A stretch of DNA of 64,000 nucleotides from Defluviitalea saccharophila (GTDB lineage: Bacteria > Bacillota > Clostridia > Lachnospirales > Defluviitaleaceae): positions 2,470,592 through 2,534,591 of the forward strand of contig NZ_CP121687.1 of NCBI RefSeq assembly GCF_038396635.1. Reading direction: 5' to 3'. Within the stretch, counting starts at the first letter, position 1; each line of letters starts with the position of its first letter. The notes beneath the pieces are model-generated. The model was not told the DNA's origin and did no database searches. It saw only the letters and a program-made list of their open reading frames with translations. A program made the translations under genes and the position numbers. Below are positions 36,744-44,719 of this stretch, piece after piece.

Positions 36744-36778
36744 ATGATTCTCTCCCTTCTTTTGTTTTCTTACATAAT

Positions 36779-36806
36779 GATATATCACAAAAAATAAAAA
36801 TGTCAA
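36779..36806 (-). promoter_or_regulatory. Sigma-A promoter of htpG
   Basis: On the minus strand a perfect TTGACA (36806-36801), a 16-base spacer, then TATATC (36784-36779). The CIRCE element ends eight bases upstream of the -35. Confidence 0.7.
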
Positions 36807-36813
36807 GAAAAAA

Positions 36814-36840
36814 TTAGCACTCAATAAGAATGAGTGCTAA
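36814..36840. promoter_or_regulatory. CIRCE operator (HrcA binding site)
   Basis: TTAGCACTC, nine bases, GAGTGCTAA: an exact match to the CIRCE inverted repeat. It lies between the divergent htpG and CBS-domain genes, next to the htpG -35. HrcA would repress htpG and could also affect the CBS gene. Confidence 0.95.
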
Positions 36841-36922
36841 TAAAACTTTTGGATATATATAAGATTTCTTTATTAGCTTTATATGGTATAATATAATTAA
36901 TAATTAAAAAAGGGGGATAAGC

Positions 36923-37300
36923 ATGACAATTAAAGACATTATGAATGATGAAGTTCATATGGTAATGCCTCAGGATACTTTGGAAAAAACTCTATCCATA
37001 ATGGAAAGCAAGAAACTCAACGGGCTGCCTGTTGTCAATGAAGAGAAGCAATTAGTAGGATTTATCGTTAAAGCGGATATATATAGATTTTTAGGTGTAA
37101 CAGGGCATTATGAAACCTGTCCTGTAGAATGGGCCATGAGCAAAGATGTGGTAACAGCCATGCCGGAGGAAACAGTCAAAGAAGCTGCTAAAAGGCTTAG
37201 GAACCATAACATTATTGGAATGCCTGTCATGGAGAATGGAAGAGTGGTTGGAATGATTTCTCTTGAAAATATAGTAGATCTTTATATTTCAAATAATTAA
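36923..37300 (+). CDS. CBS-domain pair protein
   Basis: A 125-residue protein consisting of two CBS motifs: residues 1-60 (IKDIMNDEVHMVMPQDTL, then GLPVVNEEKQLVGFIVKADI) and 68-122 (VTAMPEETVKEAAKRL, then GMPVMENGRVVGMISLENI). CBS pairs sense adenine nucleotides such as AMP or ATP and regulate a partner. None is encoded next door. GGGGGAT precedes the ATG, and a TATAAT at 36887-36892 is the likely -10. A terminator follows. Confidence 0.9.
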   Translation: MTIKDIMNDEVHMVMPQDTLEKTLSIMESKKLNGLPVVNEEKQLVGFIVKADIYRFLGVTGHYETCPVEWAMSKDVVTAMPEETVKEAAKRLRNHNIIGMPVMENGRVVGMISLENIVDLYISNN

Positions 37301-37326
37301 AGTAAGAGCTGTGCTCTTACTTTTTT
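37299..37326 (+). terminator. Terminator after the CBS-domain gene
   Basis: AAGTAAGAGC pairs with GCTCTTACTT around TGT, followed by a T-run. Confidence 0.85.
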
Positions 37327-37338
37327 CTATCTTTTTTC

Positions 37339-37800
37339 TTATTCTACAAAAATCTGAGCTTCTCTAAAGAAGGAGCGGATATATTCATCCCATTCGTATT
37401 CATCCGATTTATCAAGGACAAAATTTTTTAAAGCCACACCGGTGGTGCAGGTAAGCTTTTCCTGAGAATAAATTAAGTTGATAAATAATGCAGAAACATC
37501 CTTAGAAAACTTATTCAGTGTATCACCATTGGCAGATAAGACAAATTTAAAATATGTAGGGGTTTTTTCTCCCTTTATAATGTTAAAAACATAGGGCTTT
37601 ATTTCTTCCCATAAAACATAATTCCTAGTATACATTTCCCGTTCATCGGTATCAAAAAAAGATTTGTTCAAAATCCCATCAATATTGAATTTCGTAAAGG
37701 TATGAACTTCAACAGTTCTCACTTCAAAATCATCAAACAAATCGCCTTTAAGAAGCATACCCATTGTTTTTTTTACGTCAATGATATTTAATGTAATCAT
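37339..37800 (-). CDS. DUF5721 family protein
   Basis: A protein of about 153 residues beginning MITLNIIDVKKTMGMLLKGD and containing the conserved-looking FTKFNIDGILNKSFFD and EEIKPYVFNIIKGEKTP. It resembles the DUF5721 family found next to housekeeping genes in Clostridia; no enzymatic motif is visible and the function is unknown. The ATG at 37800 is preferred because it follows GGGG at suitable spacing and the preceding codons look non-coding. truA is 69 bases upstream on the same strand, so the two may be co-transcribed. Confidence 0.7.
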   Translation of the reverse strand: MITLNIIDVKKTMGMLLKGDLFDDFEVRTVEVHTFTKFNIDGILNKSFFDTDEREMYTRNYVLWEEIKPYVFNIIKGEKTPTYFKFVLSANGDTLNKFSKDVSALFINLIYSQEKLTCTTGVALKNFVLDKSDEYEWDEYIRSFFREAQIFVE

Positions 37801-37869
37801 ACAATACCCCAATCCTTCTTGCTTTAGTAATATGATAGACCCAAACCAATAAAAATACAAGGCAGAAAT

Positions 37870-38607
37870 CTAATACGTGACCTTTTGAAGAAAAAGCCCA
37901 TGGGGAGGAACATTCGGACCTGCAAGAGGTCTTTCTTTTTTGCCTAAAATTGCTTTAACATCTTCCGGAAGTATTTTGTTTAGCCCAACTTCTATAAGGG
38001 TTCCTGTGATAATTCTTACCATATTATATAGGAAGCCATTTCCCTCAAAGGAAATATCTATGTAGGTATCTTTTTGGATAAAATCTATTTTTGAGATGGT
38101 TCTAACAGTGGATTTCTTTTTGGATTTAAGGTTGGTAAAACTTCTAAAATCATGTTCTCCTATAAGATAAGAAGAAGCTTTTTTCATTTTATCAATGTCT
38201 AAAGGCTGTGGCACATGATAGCGGTATTTTCTTTCGAATACATTATGAATTAAGCCATTATCTATTTGGTAAATGTATTGTTTTCTTTTGGCGTTATATC
38301 TGGCATGGAAATGATCATCGACGATTTCGGCATCATATACCGCAATATCACCGGGAAGATATTGATAACAATATTCAATAATTTCCTGAGGCTTAACAGA
38401 AGTACTGGTTTTAAAATTGGCGACCTGTCCTCGGGCATGAACGCCCCCATCGGTTCTTCCCGAACCGATTAATTCTATGTTTTCATTTAACATTTTAGAA
38501 AGGACATTTTCAATTTTGCCTTGAATGGTCTGCTCATTATTTCCTAGCCTTTGCCAGCCGTAATAACGACTTCCGTCATAGGCAATCATCAGTTTTATAT
38601 TTTGCAT
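37870..38607 (-). CDS. truA: tRNA pseudouridine synthase A
   Basis: A 245-residue TruA. The catalytic aspartate lies in SGRTDGGVHARGQ near residue 50; the N-terminus IAYDGSRYYGWQ and the later DFRSFTNLKSKKKSTVRTI and FLYNMVRIITGTL are typical. It isomerises uridines 38-40 in the anticodon arm. The length fits the family. AAGGAGCG precedes the ATG. In many Firmicutes truA follows ecfT and ribosomal-protein genes; here it is separate from them. Confidence 0.92.
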   Translation of the reverse strand: MQNIKLMIAYDGSRYYGWQRLGNNEQTIQGKIENVLSKMLNENIELIGSGRTDGGVHARGQVANFKTSTSVKPQEIIEYCYQYLPGDIAVYDAEIVDDHFHARYNAKRKQYIYQIDNGLIHNVFERKYRYHVPQPLDIDKMKKASSYLIGEHDFRSFTNLKSKKKSTVRTISKIDFIQKDTYIDISFEGNGFLYNMVRIITGTLIEVGLNKILPEDVKAILGKKERPLAGPNVPPHGLFLQKVTY

Positions 38608-38632
38608 AGAAGCGCTCCTTTTAAAATATCTA

Positions 38633-38669
38633 TAATAATAGGGACGAAGAATATTCGCCCCTATTATAT
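38633..38669 (-). terminator. Probable terminator after ndh2
   Basis: TAATAATAGGGACGAA pairs with TTCGCCCCTATTATA apart from one mismatch around GAATA. The downstream T-run on the minus strand is interrupted, so termination may be partial. Confidence 0.6.
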
Positions 38670-38682
38670 AACTTATATTTAA

Positions 38683-40434
38683 TTATTTCCATAGATTAAT
38701 TTTAATCTTTTTATTGTTTACGAAATATCTCCATTGTCTCATAAGATATGGGATCAGATAATGGTCTACGCCAAAGGCTCTTCCAGCTCCGCCTAACATT
38801 GGAATGGAAGAAGCTAAGAACCATAAATCGTTAAGTCCTGTAGAAAGTAAGAAGTTAATATTCATACCAATGGATACAATCGCTGCAATAAATGTAAAGG
38901 TACCGGTAATAAATGCTAGTCCAAGTCCTAATTCCGTAAGGATAATTACTTTTTGGAACAACATAGCGTTAGGAACAATGAGTGTATCAACAATCCATGC
39001 GTACCAACTTGGGGTATGATTTGAAACGAGTTGCATGATAGAAGCTCCGGTGGTTGCATCCGCATTGCTTCCGGCAAGCATTTCGTATTCAAGCCATCCG
39101 CCACTAGCTTTTTCAAGACCTGACATAAGCCACATGTATCCAAGATATAGTCTTAACAGCACTAACCAGAAGGTAGGAGTTAATCTCTCTAAATGACTGT
39201 GGATAATGCCTTTTTTATGTCTTACACCCCAAAGCTCATGCTTTAAGTAATTTACAATGAGTTCAAATCCGCCAATTCCAAAGAGGTAATGGATGTTAAC
39301 CAAATGTTTCATAAAGATTGCAGGGAATCCGGATAATTTGACACCCATCAAATCTGCAACCCCATAGTTTTTGCCAAGTGAAACCATTACGCCATGAAGT
39401 TTTGGTTCGCCTTTTTCCAATTCTTTATTGCGAATAAGATTTAATATGTTTTTCGCTGCAATTGTTCCTGTTTCTAAAGCAGCTTCAACCAGTGCAGGCA
39501 GAGGTTTATTGTCTTTTGTGATAAAGAGGGCATAGTCACCCACTGCAAACACGTTCTTATAAGGAGTTCTTGTATATTCATCTACGCAAACTCTTTCGCC
39601 TCTTCCTTTTTCCAGCTTCAGTTCTGTGAAGCATCGGTTAGCTTGTACCCCACCGGTCCAAATCAGTGTATGAGATTCGATGACATCTTTATCGTTTAAT
39701 ACGAAAGATGTTTCATTCACTTTTGTGATTCTGGATTCTGTAAGGATTTCTACCTTTAATTTATTCTTGAGATATTTTACAGCTTTCTCAATCAAAGAAT
39801 CATCTAAAATAGGAAGTATTTTAGGCAATGCTTCAATAAGAATAAGTCTTACTTCATTTCTATTCACATTATATTGTTCTGCCAAATCGTTTACCCAAAA
39901 AGCCAGTTCTCCAATCATTTCGGTTCCGGTAAAGCCACCGCCGCCTACTGCAAAAGTAAGGTAAGACTTTCTCTTTGCAGGATCTTTTTCTGAAGAAGCT
40001 TTTTGGAACATCTTTAAAATATGTTCTTTAATTACTAAAGAATCCTTATGGGACCATAGAGTAAAGCTATGTTCTTTCATACCTTCTATGCCGAAGAAAT
40101 TAGGTTCACTTCCTATGCCCATAATAAGGTAGTCATAGGGATAAGTATTGTTTTCTGATCTTAATACTTGTCCTTCAAAATCGACATCTTGGATATAATC
40201 TTGAACAACATGGACATCAGTATATTGGAAAATACTTCTTAAATGAACCAATACTCCATCTTCTTCAATACGGTTTCCAGCAATCTCATGGAGTTCTGTA
40301 AGAAGTGTATGATACGGATTTTTATCTATAATATAAATTTCAATATCATCGGCCTTCTTTTTCTTTTTGTTCAAGGTTAGTGCAGCTTGTATTCCACCGT
40401 AGCCGGCACCAAGTATTACTACTTTTTTACTCAT
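38683..40434 (-). CDS. ndh2: Type II NADH dehydrogenase with C-terminal DoxX-like membrane domain
   Basis: A 583-residue FAD protein. It begins with the Rossmann motif VVILGAGYGGIQAA and shows NDH-2 features: DKNPYHTLLTELHEIA, the NADH-binding FAVGGGGFTGTEMIGELA near residue 160, and FAVGDYALF near 300. About 170 residues after the oxidoreductase part form four membrane helices of DoxX type (LVLLRLYLGYMWLMSGLEK). Ndh2 with such a membrane tail feeds electrons from NADH into a dedicated quinone pool in flavin-based extracellular electron transfer. It is divergent from the flavin lipoprotein and ApbE genes, which supports that role. The ATG at 40434 follows AAGGAGG; an ATG eight codons upstream lacks a site. 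Confidence 0.85.
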   Translation of the reverse strand: MSKKVVILGAGYGGIQAALTLNKKKKKADDIEIYIIDKNPYHTLLTELHEIAGNRIEEDGVLVHLRSIFQYTDVHVVQDYIQDVDFEGQVLRSENNTYPYDYLIMGIGSEPNFFGIEGMKEHSFTLWSHKDSLVIKEHILKMFQKASSEKDPAKRKSYLTFAVGGGGFTGTEMIGELAFWVNDLAEQYNVNRNEVRLILIEALPKILPILDDSLIEKAVKYLKNKLKVEILTESRITKVNETSFVLNDKDVIESHTLIWTGGVQANRCFTELKLEKGRGERVCVDEYTRTPYKNVFAVGDYALFITKDNKPLPALVEAALETGTIAAKNILNLIRNKELEKGEPKLHGVMVSLGKNYGVADLMGVKLSGFPAIFMKHLVNIHYLFGIGGFELIVNYLKHELWGVRHKKGIIHSHLERLTPTFWLVLLRLYLGYMWLMSGLEKASGGWLEYEMLAGSNADATTGASIMQLVSNHTPSWYAWIVDTLIVPNAMLFQKVIILTELGLGLAFITGTFTFIAAIVSIGMNINFLLSTGLNDLWFLASSIPMLGGAGRAFGVDHYLIPYLMRQWRYFVNNKKIKINLWK

Positions 40435-40607
40435 AAAATCATCCTCCTTATAAGACATATTATTAACAACTCAATGCACATTAACTCATACTAATTATAT
40501 CAAAATAAAATTAAAAAGTATAATTTAAAAACCAACGATTTCGAGAGGATTACTAAGAATGAGTGAGCTATTTGGACTCTAGCATATGAAAATTAATTAT
40601 GTTAACT

Positions 40608-40636
40608 TTGACAAAAAAATGTCGCAATAATACAAT
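40608..40636 (+). promoter_or_regulatory. Strong sigma-A promoter of the flavin lipoprotein gene
   Basis: A perfect TTGACA at 40608-40613, a 17-base spacer, then TACAAT at 40631-40636, 46 bases upstream of the ATG. The near-consensus match suggests high expression. Confidence 0.8.
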
Positions 40637-40681
40637 GTGATAGTAACAATAATTTTTAATTACAAAGAGGAGGGCGCTATA

Positions 40682-41521
40682 ATGAAAAAAATTATAGCTT
40701 TGGCATTGGCATTAGGATTATCCTTTAGTGCATTAACTGGATGCGGTGCTAAGAAAGAAGAAGCTACACCACCTGCTGATACAACACAAACTCAAACAGA
40801 ACAACCAGCAGAAACAAAAGAAGAAGCTGGCGGAGCAGCATTAGCTGACGGTACTTACAAAGCAGAAGGCGATGCTTTTGATGATCACGGTTGGAAACCA
40901 ATCATTACTCTTGAAGTAAAAGATGGTAAGATCGTTGCAGTTGATTACGATGAAATCAACGAAGAAGGTACATTAAAAGAAACTAACGAAGATTACAATG
41001 CAAGAATGAAAGAAAAAACTAATATAGGACCTGCAGAAGCATTCCCACAATTAGAGCAAGCGCTCATTGAAAAACAAGATGTTGACGCAGTAGACACAGT
41101 AACTGGTGCAACTCATGGTTCCGATAGCTTCAAAGAAATGGTTAAGAAAGCTTTAGCAGCAGGACCAGTAGCAGCAGATGCATCAGGTGCATTAAAAGAT
41201 GGTACTTATACAGCAGAAGGTGACGCTTTTGATGACCACGGCTGGAAACCAATCATTACGATCGAAGTAAAAGATGGTAAAATCGCAGCAGTTGATTACA
41301 ATGAAATCAACGAAGAAGGTACATTAAAAGAAACTGATGAAGCATACAATAAAAATATGAAAGCTAAAGTTAACATAGGACCTGCAGAAGCATTCCCACA
41401 ATTAGAACAAGCATTAATTGAAAAACAAGATGTAGATGCAGTGGATGTTGTAACTGGTGCAACTCATGGTTCCGAAAGCTTCAAAGAAATGGCTAAAAAG
41501 GCTTTAGAAGCTGCAAAATAA
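40682..41521 (+). CDS. pplA: Lipoprotein with two FMN-binding domains (PplA-like)
   Basis: A 279-residue lipoprotein. The signal ends in the lipobox LTGC (Cys21), followed by a Thr/Gln/Glu-rich linker. Two almost identical FMN-binding domains follow (about 56-160 and 172-277), each with GDAFDDHGWKPIIT and the flavinylation motif VTGATHGS, whose Thr would take FMN by a phosphoester bond. The next gene encodes ApbE, the enzyme that makes this bond. In Listeria PplA such a protein passes electrons from the membrane to outside acceptors. AGAGGAGG precedes the ATG at 40682; the frame upstream overlaps the promoter. Confidence 0.88.
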   Translation: MKKIIALALALGLSFSALTGCGAKKEEATPPADTTQTQTEQPAETKEEAGGAALADGTYKAEGDAFDDHGWKPIITLEVKDGKIVAVDYDEINEEGTLKETNEDYNARMKEKTNIGPAEAFPQLEQALIEKQDVDAVDTVTGATHGSDSFKEMVKKALAAGPVAADASGALKDGTYTAEGDAFDDHGWKPIITIEVKDGKIAAVDYNEINEEGTLKETDEAYNKNMKAKVNIGPAEAFPQLEQALIEKQDVDAVDVVTGATHGSESFKEMAKKALEAAK

Positions 41522-41538
41522 TAAATAATTATTATTTT

Positions 41539-41572
41539 CAATTCCCCGAGAGTTATCTTGGGGAATTGTTTT
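41539..41572 (+). terminator. Terminator between pplA and apbE
   Basis: CAATTCCCCGAGA pairs with TCTTGGGGAATTG apart from one wobble, followed by TTTTC. It partly separates the abundant lipoprotein transcript from apbE. Confidence 0.8.
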
Positions 41573-41597
41573 CATGCCTTCCTTTAAAAATTGTCAA

Positions 41598-41627
41598 TTG
41601 ATATTTATTAATTATAAGCGATATAAT
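41598..41627 (+). promoter_or_regulatory. Probable promoter of the apbE-eet operon
   Basis: TTGATA at 41598-41603, an 18-base spacer and a perfect TATAAT at 41622-41627, 44 bases before the apbE ATG. Confidence 0.6.
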
Positions 41628-41670
41628 ATATAATAAACAAGTTGAGAATAAAATATAAGTTGGTGAATAA

Positions 41671-42711
41671 ATGAAAAAAAATATATTTTTAATGCTCTTA
41701 ATTACAATCATAGCTATTCTTTCAGGATGTGCAAGCAATAAAGGAAAGAATACAGTAATTAAGGAAGAAATCTATGCTCTTGGTACAGTCATTCAAATAC
41801 AGATCTATGATGCTGATGAGGAAAAAGCAAAAAAGGCCATAGAAGAGTCAGAAAAGAGAGTCCAGGAAATAGAAAATAAAATGACTGTTAATAAAGAAAA
41901 GAGTGAGGTTATTTTAATAAACGAAAATTCCGGTATAAATTCCGTTCAAGTAAGCCCGGATACATTTTATGTTATTCAAAAAGCTAAAAAATATAGTGAT
42001 TTATCAGGTGGTGCCTTTGATCTTACCGTTGAACCGATCGTAAAACTATGGGGCATCGGAACAGAGAATGCCAGGGTACCCAAGCAGGAAGAGATAGATG
42101 CTTTACTTGGTCTGGTGGATTATAATGATGTAGTACTGGATGAAAGTACGAATCAAGTAAAACTAAACAGAGAAGGACAAGCTATTGATTTAGGGGCAAT
42201 TGCCAAAGGTTATGCGGGGGATGAAGTAAAAAAGATATTAAAGGAGCATGGTATAAAAACTGCTTTTGTTAATTTAGGAGGAAACGTCGTTACCCTGGGC
42301 AGCAAGCTGGATGGTTCACCCTGGCGTATAGGGGTTCAAAATCCTTTGGATGAAAGAGGTAAACATATTGCGGTGATAGAAGTTGTGGATGAAACCCTTG
42401 TAACTTCAGGAAACTATGAAAGATATTTTATCGAAGACGGGAAAAGATACCATCATATCATTGATCCTAAAACAGGTTATCCGGCAGAAGCCGGAATTAT
42501 AAGCAGCACAATTGTAACCAATAGTTCCATTGATGCAGATGCCCTCTCCACCAGTGTTTACGTTTTAGGACTGGAAAAAGGGATGGAGCTAATAGAAAGC
42601 TTAGAGAATGTGGAAGCAGTTATTGTTACGGAAGATAAAAAAATCTATGTTACATCGGGATTAAAAGATCGATTTAAATTGGAAAATGAAGAGTTCCAAC
42701 TGGCCAACTAG
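41671..42711 (+). CDS. apbE: ApbE family FAD:protein FMN transferase (FmnB-like lipoprotein)
   Basis: A 346-residue lipoprotein (lipobox LSGC near residue 19). ApbE motifs are in order: GTVIQIQIYDAD near 35, SGGAFDLTVEPIVKLWG near 112, IDLGAIAKGYAGDE near 172, FVNLGGNVVTLG near 198 and the Mg-binding DADALSTSVYVLG near 290. It moves FMN from FAD to threonine in exported proteins, here most likely the two-domain lipoprotein upstream. It heads a tight group with the NusG-II, Gx and polyprenyl synthase genes, which fits the flavin-based electron transfer locus of Firmicutes. Confidence 0.92.
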   Translation: MKKNIFLMLLITIIAILSGCASNKGKNTVIKEEIYALGTVIQIQIYDADEEKAKKAIEESEKRVQEIENKMTVNKEKSEVILINENSGINSVQVSPDTFYVIQKAKKYSDLSGGAFDLTVEPIVKLWGIGTENARVPKQEEIDALLGLVDYNDVVLDESTNQVKLNREGQAIDLGAIAKGYAGDEVKKILKEHGIKTAFVNLGGNVVTLGSKLDGSPWRIGVQNPLDERGKHIAVIEVVDETLVTSGNYERYFIEDGKRYHHIIDPKTGYPAEAGIISSTIVTNSSIDADALSTSVYVLGLEKGMELIESLENVEAVIVTEDKKIYVTSGLKDRFKLENEEFQLAN

Positions 42712-42732
42712 ATCTTTAAAGAGGAGAGTAAA

Positions 42733-43116
42733 ATGAAAAAAGGGGATAAAATCGTTGCAATAGGTGTATTCGCTTTGATTTTGATCAGTTCTTTAACTGT
42801 GGGACTATACAGATATTTTAATAAAGGAAAACCGATGAATGCAAAAATCATCCAAAATCAAAAAGTCATAGAAGTGATTGATTTAAATTCAGTAGAAGAA
42901 CCAAGAGAATGGAAGATAGAAGAAGAAAACGGAGGGTTCAATACCATCCGAGTGGAAAATGGAAGGATTCGCTTTATTGATGCGGATTGTCCCGATTTGG
43001 TTTGTGTTCATTCAGGGTGGTTATCAGAACCGGGAGCCATAGCAGTATGCCTACCTCATAAATTATCCATCCATATTGAAGGGATAAACGAAGAAATTGA
43101 TCAGGTATCCTATTGA
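42733..43116 (+). CDS. eetA: NusG domain II-containing membrane protein (EetA-like)
   Basis: A 127-residue protein with one N-terminal membrane helix (about 7-26) and an outside domain with the NusG-II pattern: DADCPDLVCVHSGWLSEPGA followed by AVCLPHKLSIHI. Three conserved cysteines are visible. In Listeria the equivalent EetA is needed for extracellular electron transfer together with EetB. AGAGGAG precedes the ATG, 21 bases after apbE. The assignment rests on domain type plus the surrounding genes. Confidence 0.82.
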   Translation: MKKGDKIVAIGVFALILISSLTVGLYRYFNKGKPMNAKIIQNQKVIEVIDLNSVEEPREWKIEEENGGFNTIRVENGRIRFIDADCPDLVCVHSGWLSEPGAIAVCLPHKLSIHIEGINEEIDQVSY

Positions 43117-43179
43117 GTGTATTTGCGGGGAGCAGTATGAACTTTGAGTATGCCAAAGATAGATAGAATGGTGGTTATC

Positions 43180-43704
43180 ATGGTAAAAACAAAACGATTG
43201 GTATTTTTGTCTTTATTGGTTGGAATCGCACTTATTATTTATATTATAGAGGCGCAGATTCCGGTTCTCTTTCCGGGGGTAAAACTGGGACTTGCAAATA
43301 TCATCTCTTTATTTGCATTATTGCTTTTAGGATGGAAAGAAGCACTCATTATAGTGGTTTTAAGAACAGTGATGGGTTCTATTTTTGGAGGAAGTGTCTC
43401 CGCATTCTTCTTTAGTATTGTTGGAGGACTCCTTAGTAATATTGTTATGATTTTACTGTATAAATACTTTAAAGATTTTTTAGGACTGGGCTCCATAAGT
43501 ATTTGTGGAGCAATTTTTCATAATGCAGGGCAGCTGCTGGTAGCAGCTTTTATTATTCAAGATTTAAGAATATACTTTTACCTCCCGATTCTTCTGATAT
43601 CCGGGGTAATCACAGGATATTTTGTAGGAATCAGTACAAGTTTTCTGTATCAGCATTTTGAAAAAACAGATTGGGCGAAACAACTTAGAAGGGAAGAAAT
43701 TTAG
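43180..43704 (+). CDS. eetB: Gx transporter family membrane protein (EetB-like)
   Basis: A protein of about 174 residues with five or six membrane helices. It contains FPGVKLGLANIISLFALLLLGWKE and RTVMGSIFGGSVSAFFFSIVGG, typical of Gx transporters, also annotated as heptaprenyl diphosphate synthase component I. It resembles the S-component fold of ECF transporters and is the EetB partner in electron transfer loci. The start is uncertain: ATG at 43180 gives the usual N-terminus; ATG at 43150 and 43168 and TTG at 43144 are in frame. Its stop abuts the next ATG. Confidence 0.8.
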   Translation: MVKTKRLVFLSLLVGIALIIYIIEAQIPVLFPGVKLGLANIISLFALLLLGWKEALIIVVLRTVMGSIFGGSVSAFFFSIVGGLLSNIVMILLYKYFKDFLGLGSISICGAIFHNAGQLLVAAFIIQDLRIYFYLPILLISGVITGYFVGISTSFLYQHFEKTDWAKQLRREEI

Positions 43705-44661
43705 ATGAGTTTGTGGGAAGCTTATCCTGAAATACATGAGGAATTAATTAAAGTAGAAAATTATATGAAAAAGGCTGTTCCCTCCAGAAAGAAAATTCTA
43801 ACAGAAATTAGTTTAGAATTAATAGAATCCGGAGGTAAGAGATTAAGACCGGCTTTTGTGATCTTAGGTGCAAAATGCGGCAAATATGATCCCGAAAAGA
43901 TTATTCCCCTCGGAGCCGCAATAGAATTATTGCATACAGCAACCCTTGTCCATGACGATATCATTGACGATTCGCAGCTTAGAAGGGGAAAAACGACGGT
44001 TCAAGCAAAATATGGACGGGACATGGCCGTATATACGGGAGATTACCTGTTTACAAAAGCTTTTATGATACTATCAGACAAAACCTCTTTTGAGCATTTA
44101 AACAGAATAGCACAAGGAGTTAAGGCAATTTGTGAAGGTGAAATTGATCAATATGAAATCAAATACAATACCAATGTTACCGTAACGGATTACTTAAAGA
44201 GAATATATAGAAAAACAGCGGTACTGTTTGTCATGAGTATTTTGGTAGGGGCCTATGAAGGCAAATGTAAGAGAAAGACTTTAAACGCCCTTGGAAAATT
44301 TGCAGCTTATTTTGGAATGGCGTTTCAAATCAGAGACGATCTTCTGGATTATACATCTACGGAGAAAATAGAAGGAAAGCCCATAGGCAACGATATCAAA
44401 CAAGGGATTTATACCCTGCCTCTTTTATTTGCTTTGCAAGACAATAACGTCAATCAGGAAATAAAAGAACTCTTAAGCAAAAAAGAGCATATAGAAAAAG
44501 AGGAAATCGATCGAGTGATTGATTTAGTAAAAGAAACCAACGCCTTAAAAGAAACCAAGGCGTTAAAAGATAAATTTATTCGTAAAGCCTATGACGCCCT
44601 TGATAACCTTTCTGATGGAACTTATAAAGATATAACAAAAGGCTTGCTCCAATTATTATAA
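43705..44661 (+). CDS. Polyprenyl diphosphate synthase (heptaprenyl-type, DmkB-like)
   Basis: A 318-residue trans-prenyltransferase. It has both aspartate-rich motifs: first HDDIIDD with RRG near residue 88, second FQIRDDLLDYT near 212, plus GGKRLRP near 50. It chains isoprene units onto an allylic diphosphate to make the side chain of menaquinone or demethylmenaquinone. The start directly follows the stop of the Gx gene. In Listeria the corresponding dmkB sits in the electron transfer locus and supplies its quinone; the ring prenyltransferase dmkA is not in this window. Confidence 0.88.
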   Translation: MSLWEAYPEIHEELIKVENYMKKAVPSRKKILTEISLELIESGGKRLRPAFVILGAKCGKYDPEKIIPLGAAIELLHTATLVHDDIIDDSQLRRGKTTVQAKYGRDMAVYTGDYLFTKAFMILSDKTSFEHLNRIAQGVKAICEGEIDQYEIKYNTNVTVTDYLKRIYRKTAVLFVMSILVGAYEGKCKRKTLNALGKFAAYFGMAFQIRDDLLDYTSTEKIEGKPIGNDIKQGIYTLPLLFALQDNNVNQEIKELLSKKEHIEKEEIDRVIDLVKETNALKETKALKDKFIRKAYDALDNLSDGTYKDITKGLLQLL

Positions 44662-44676
44662 GATTTCAGAATATAT

Positions 44677-44714
44677 AATCCTCCCTCTGAATAAAAATAT
44701 GAAGAGGGGGGATT
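44677..44714 (+). promoter_or_regulatory. Hairpin terminator that also masks the pdaB ribosome site
   Basis: AATCCTCCCTCT at 44677-44688 pairs with AGAGGGGGGATT at 44703-44714 (one wobble), then TTTT-like bases. The 3' arm is itself the Shine-Dalgarno of the gene starting at 44720. It would end the upstream operon and keep pdaB translation low from read-through RNA. Confidence 0.65.
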
Positions 44715-44719
44715 TTCTT

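Noticed and set aside
36744-36824. Longer htpG N-terminus
   Set aside because: These codons cover the promoter region, and MSHEKGNLSIHSE is the usual start behind a good ribosome site.
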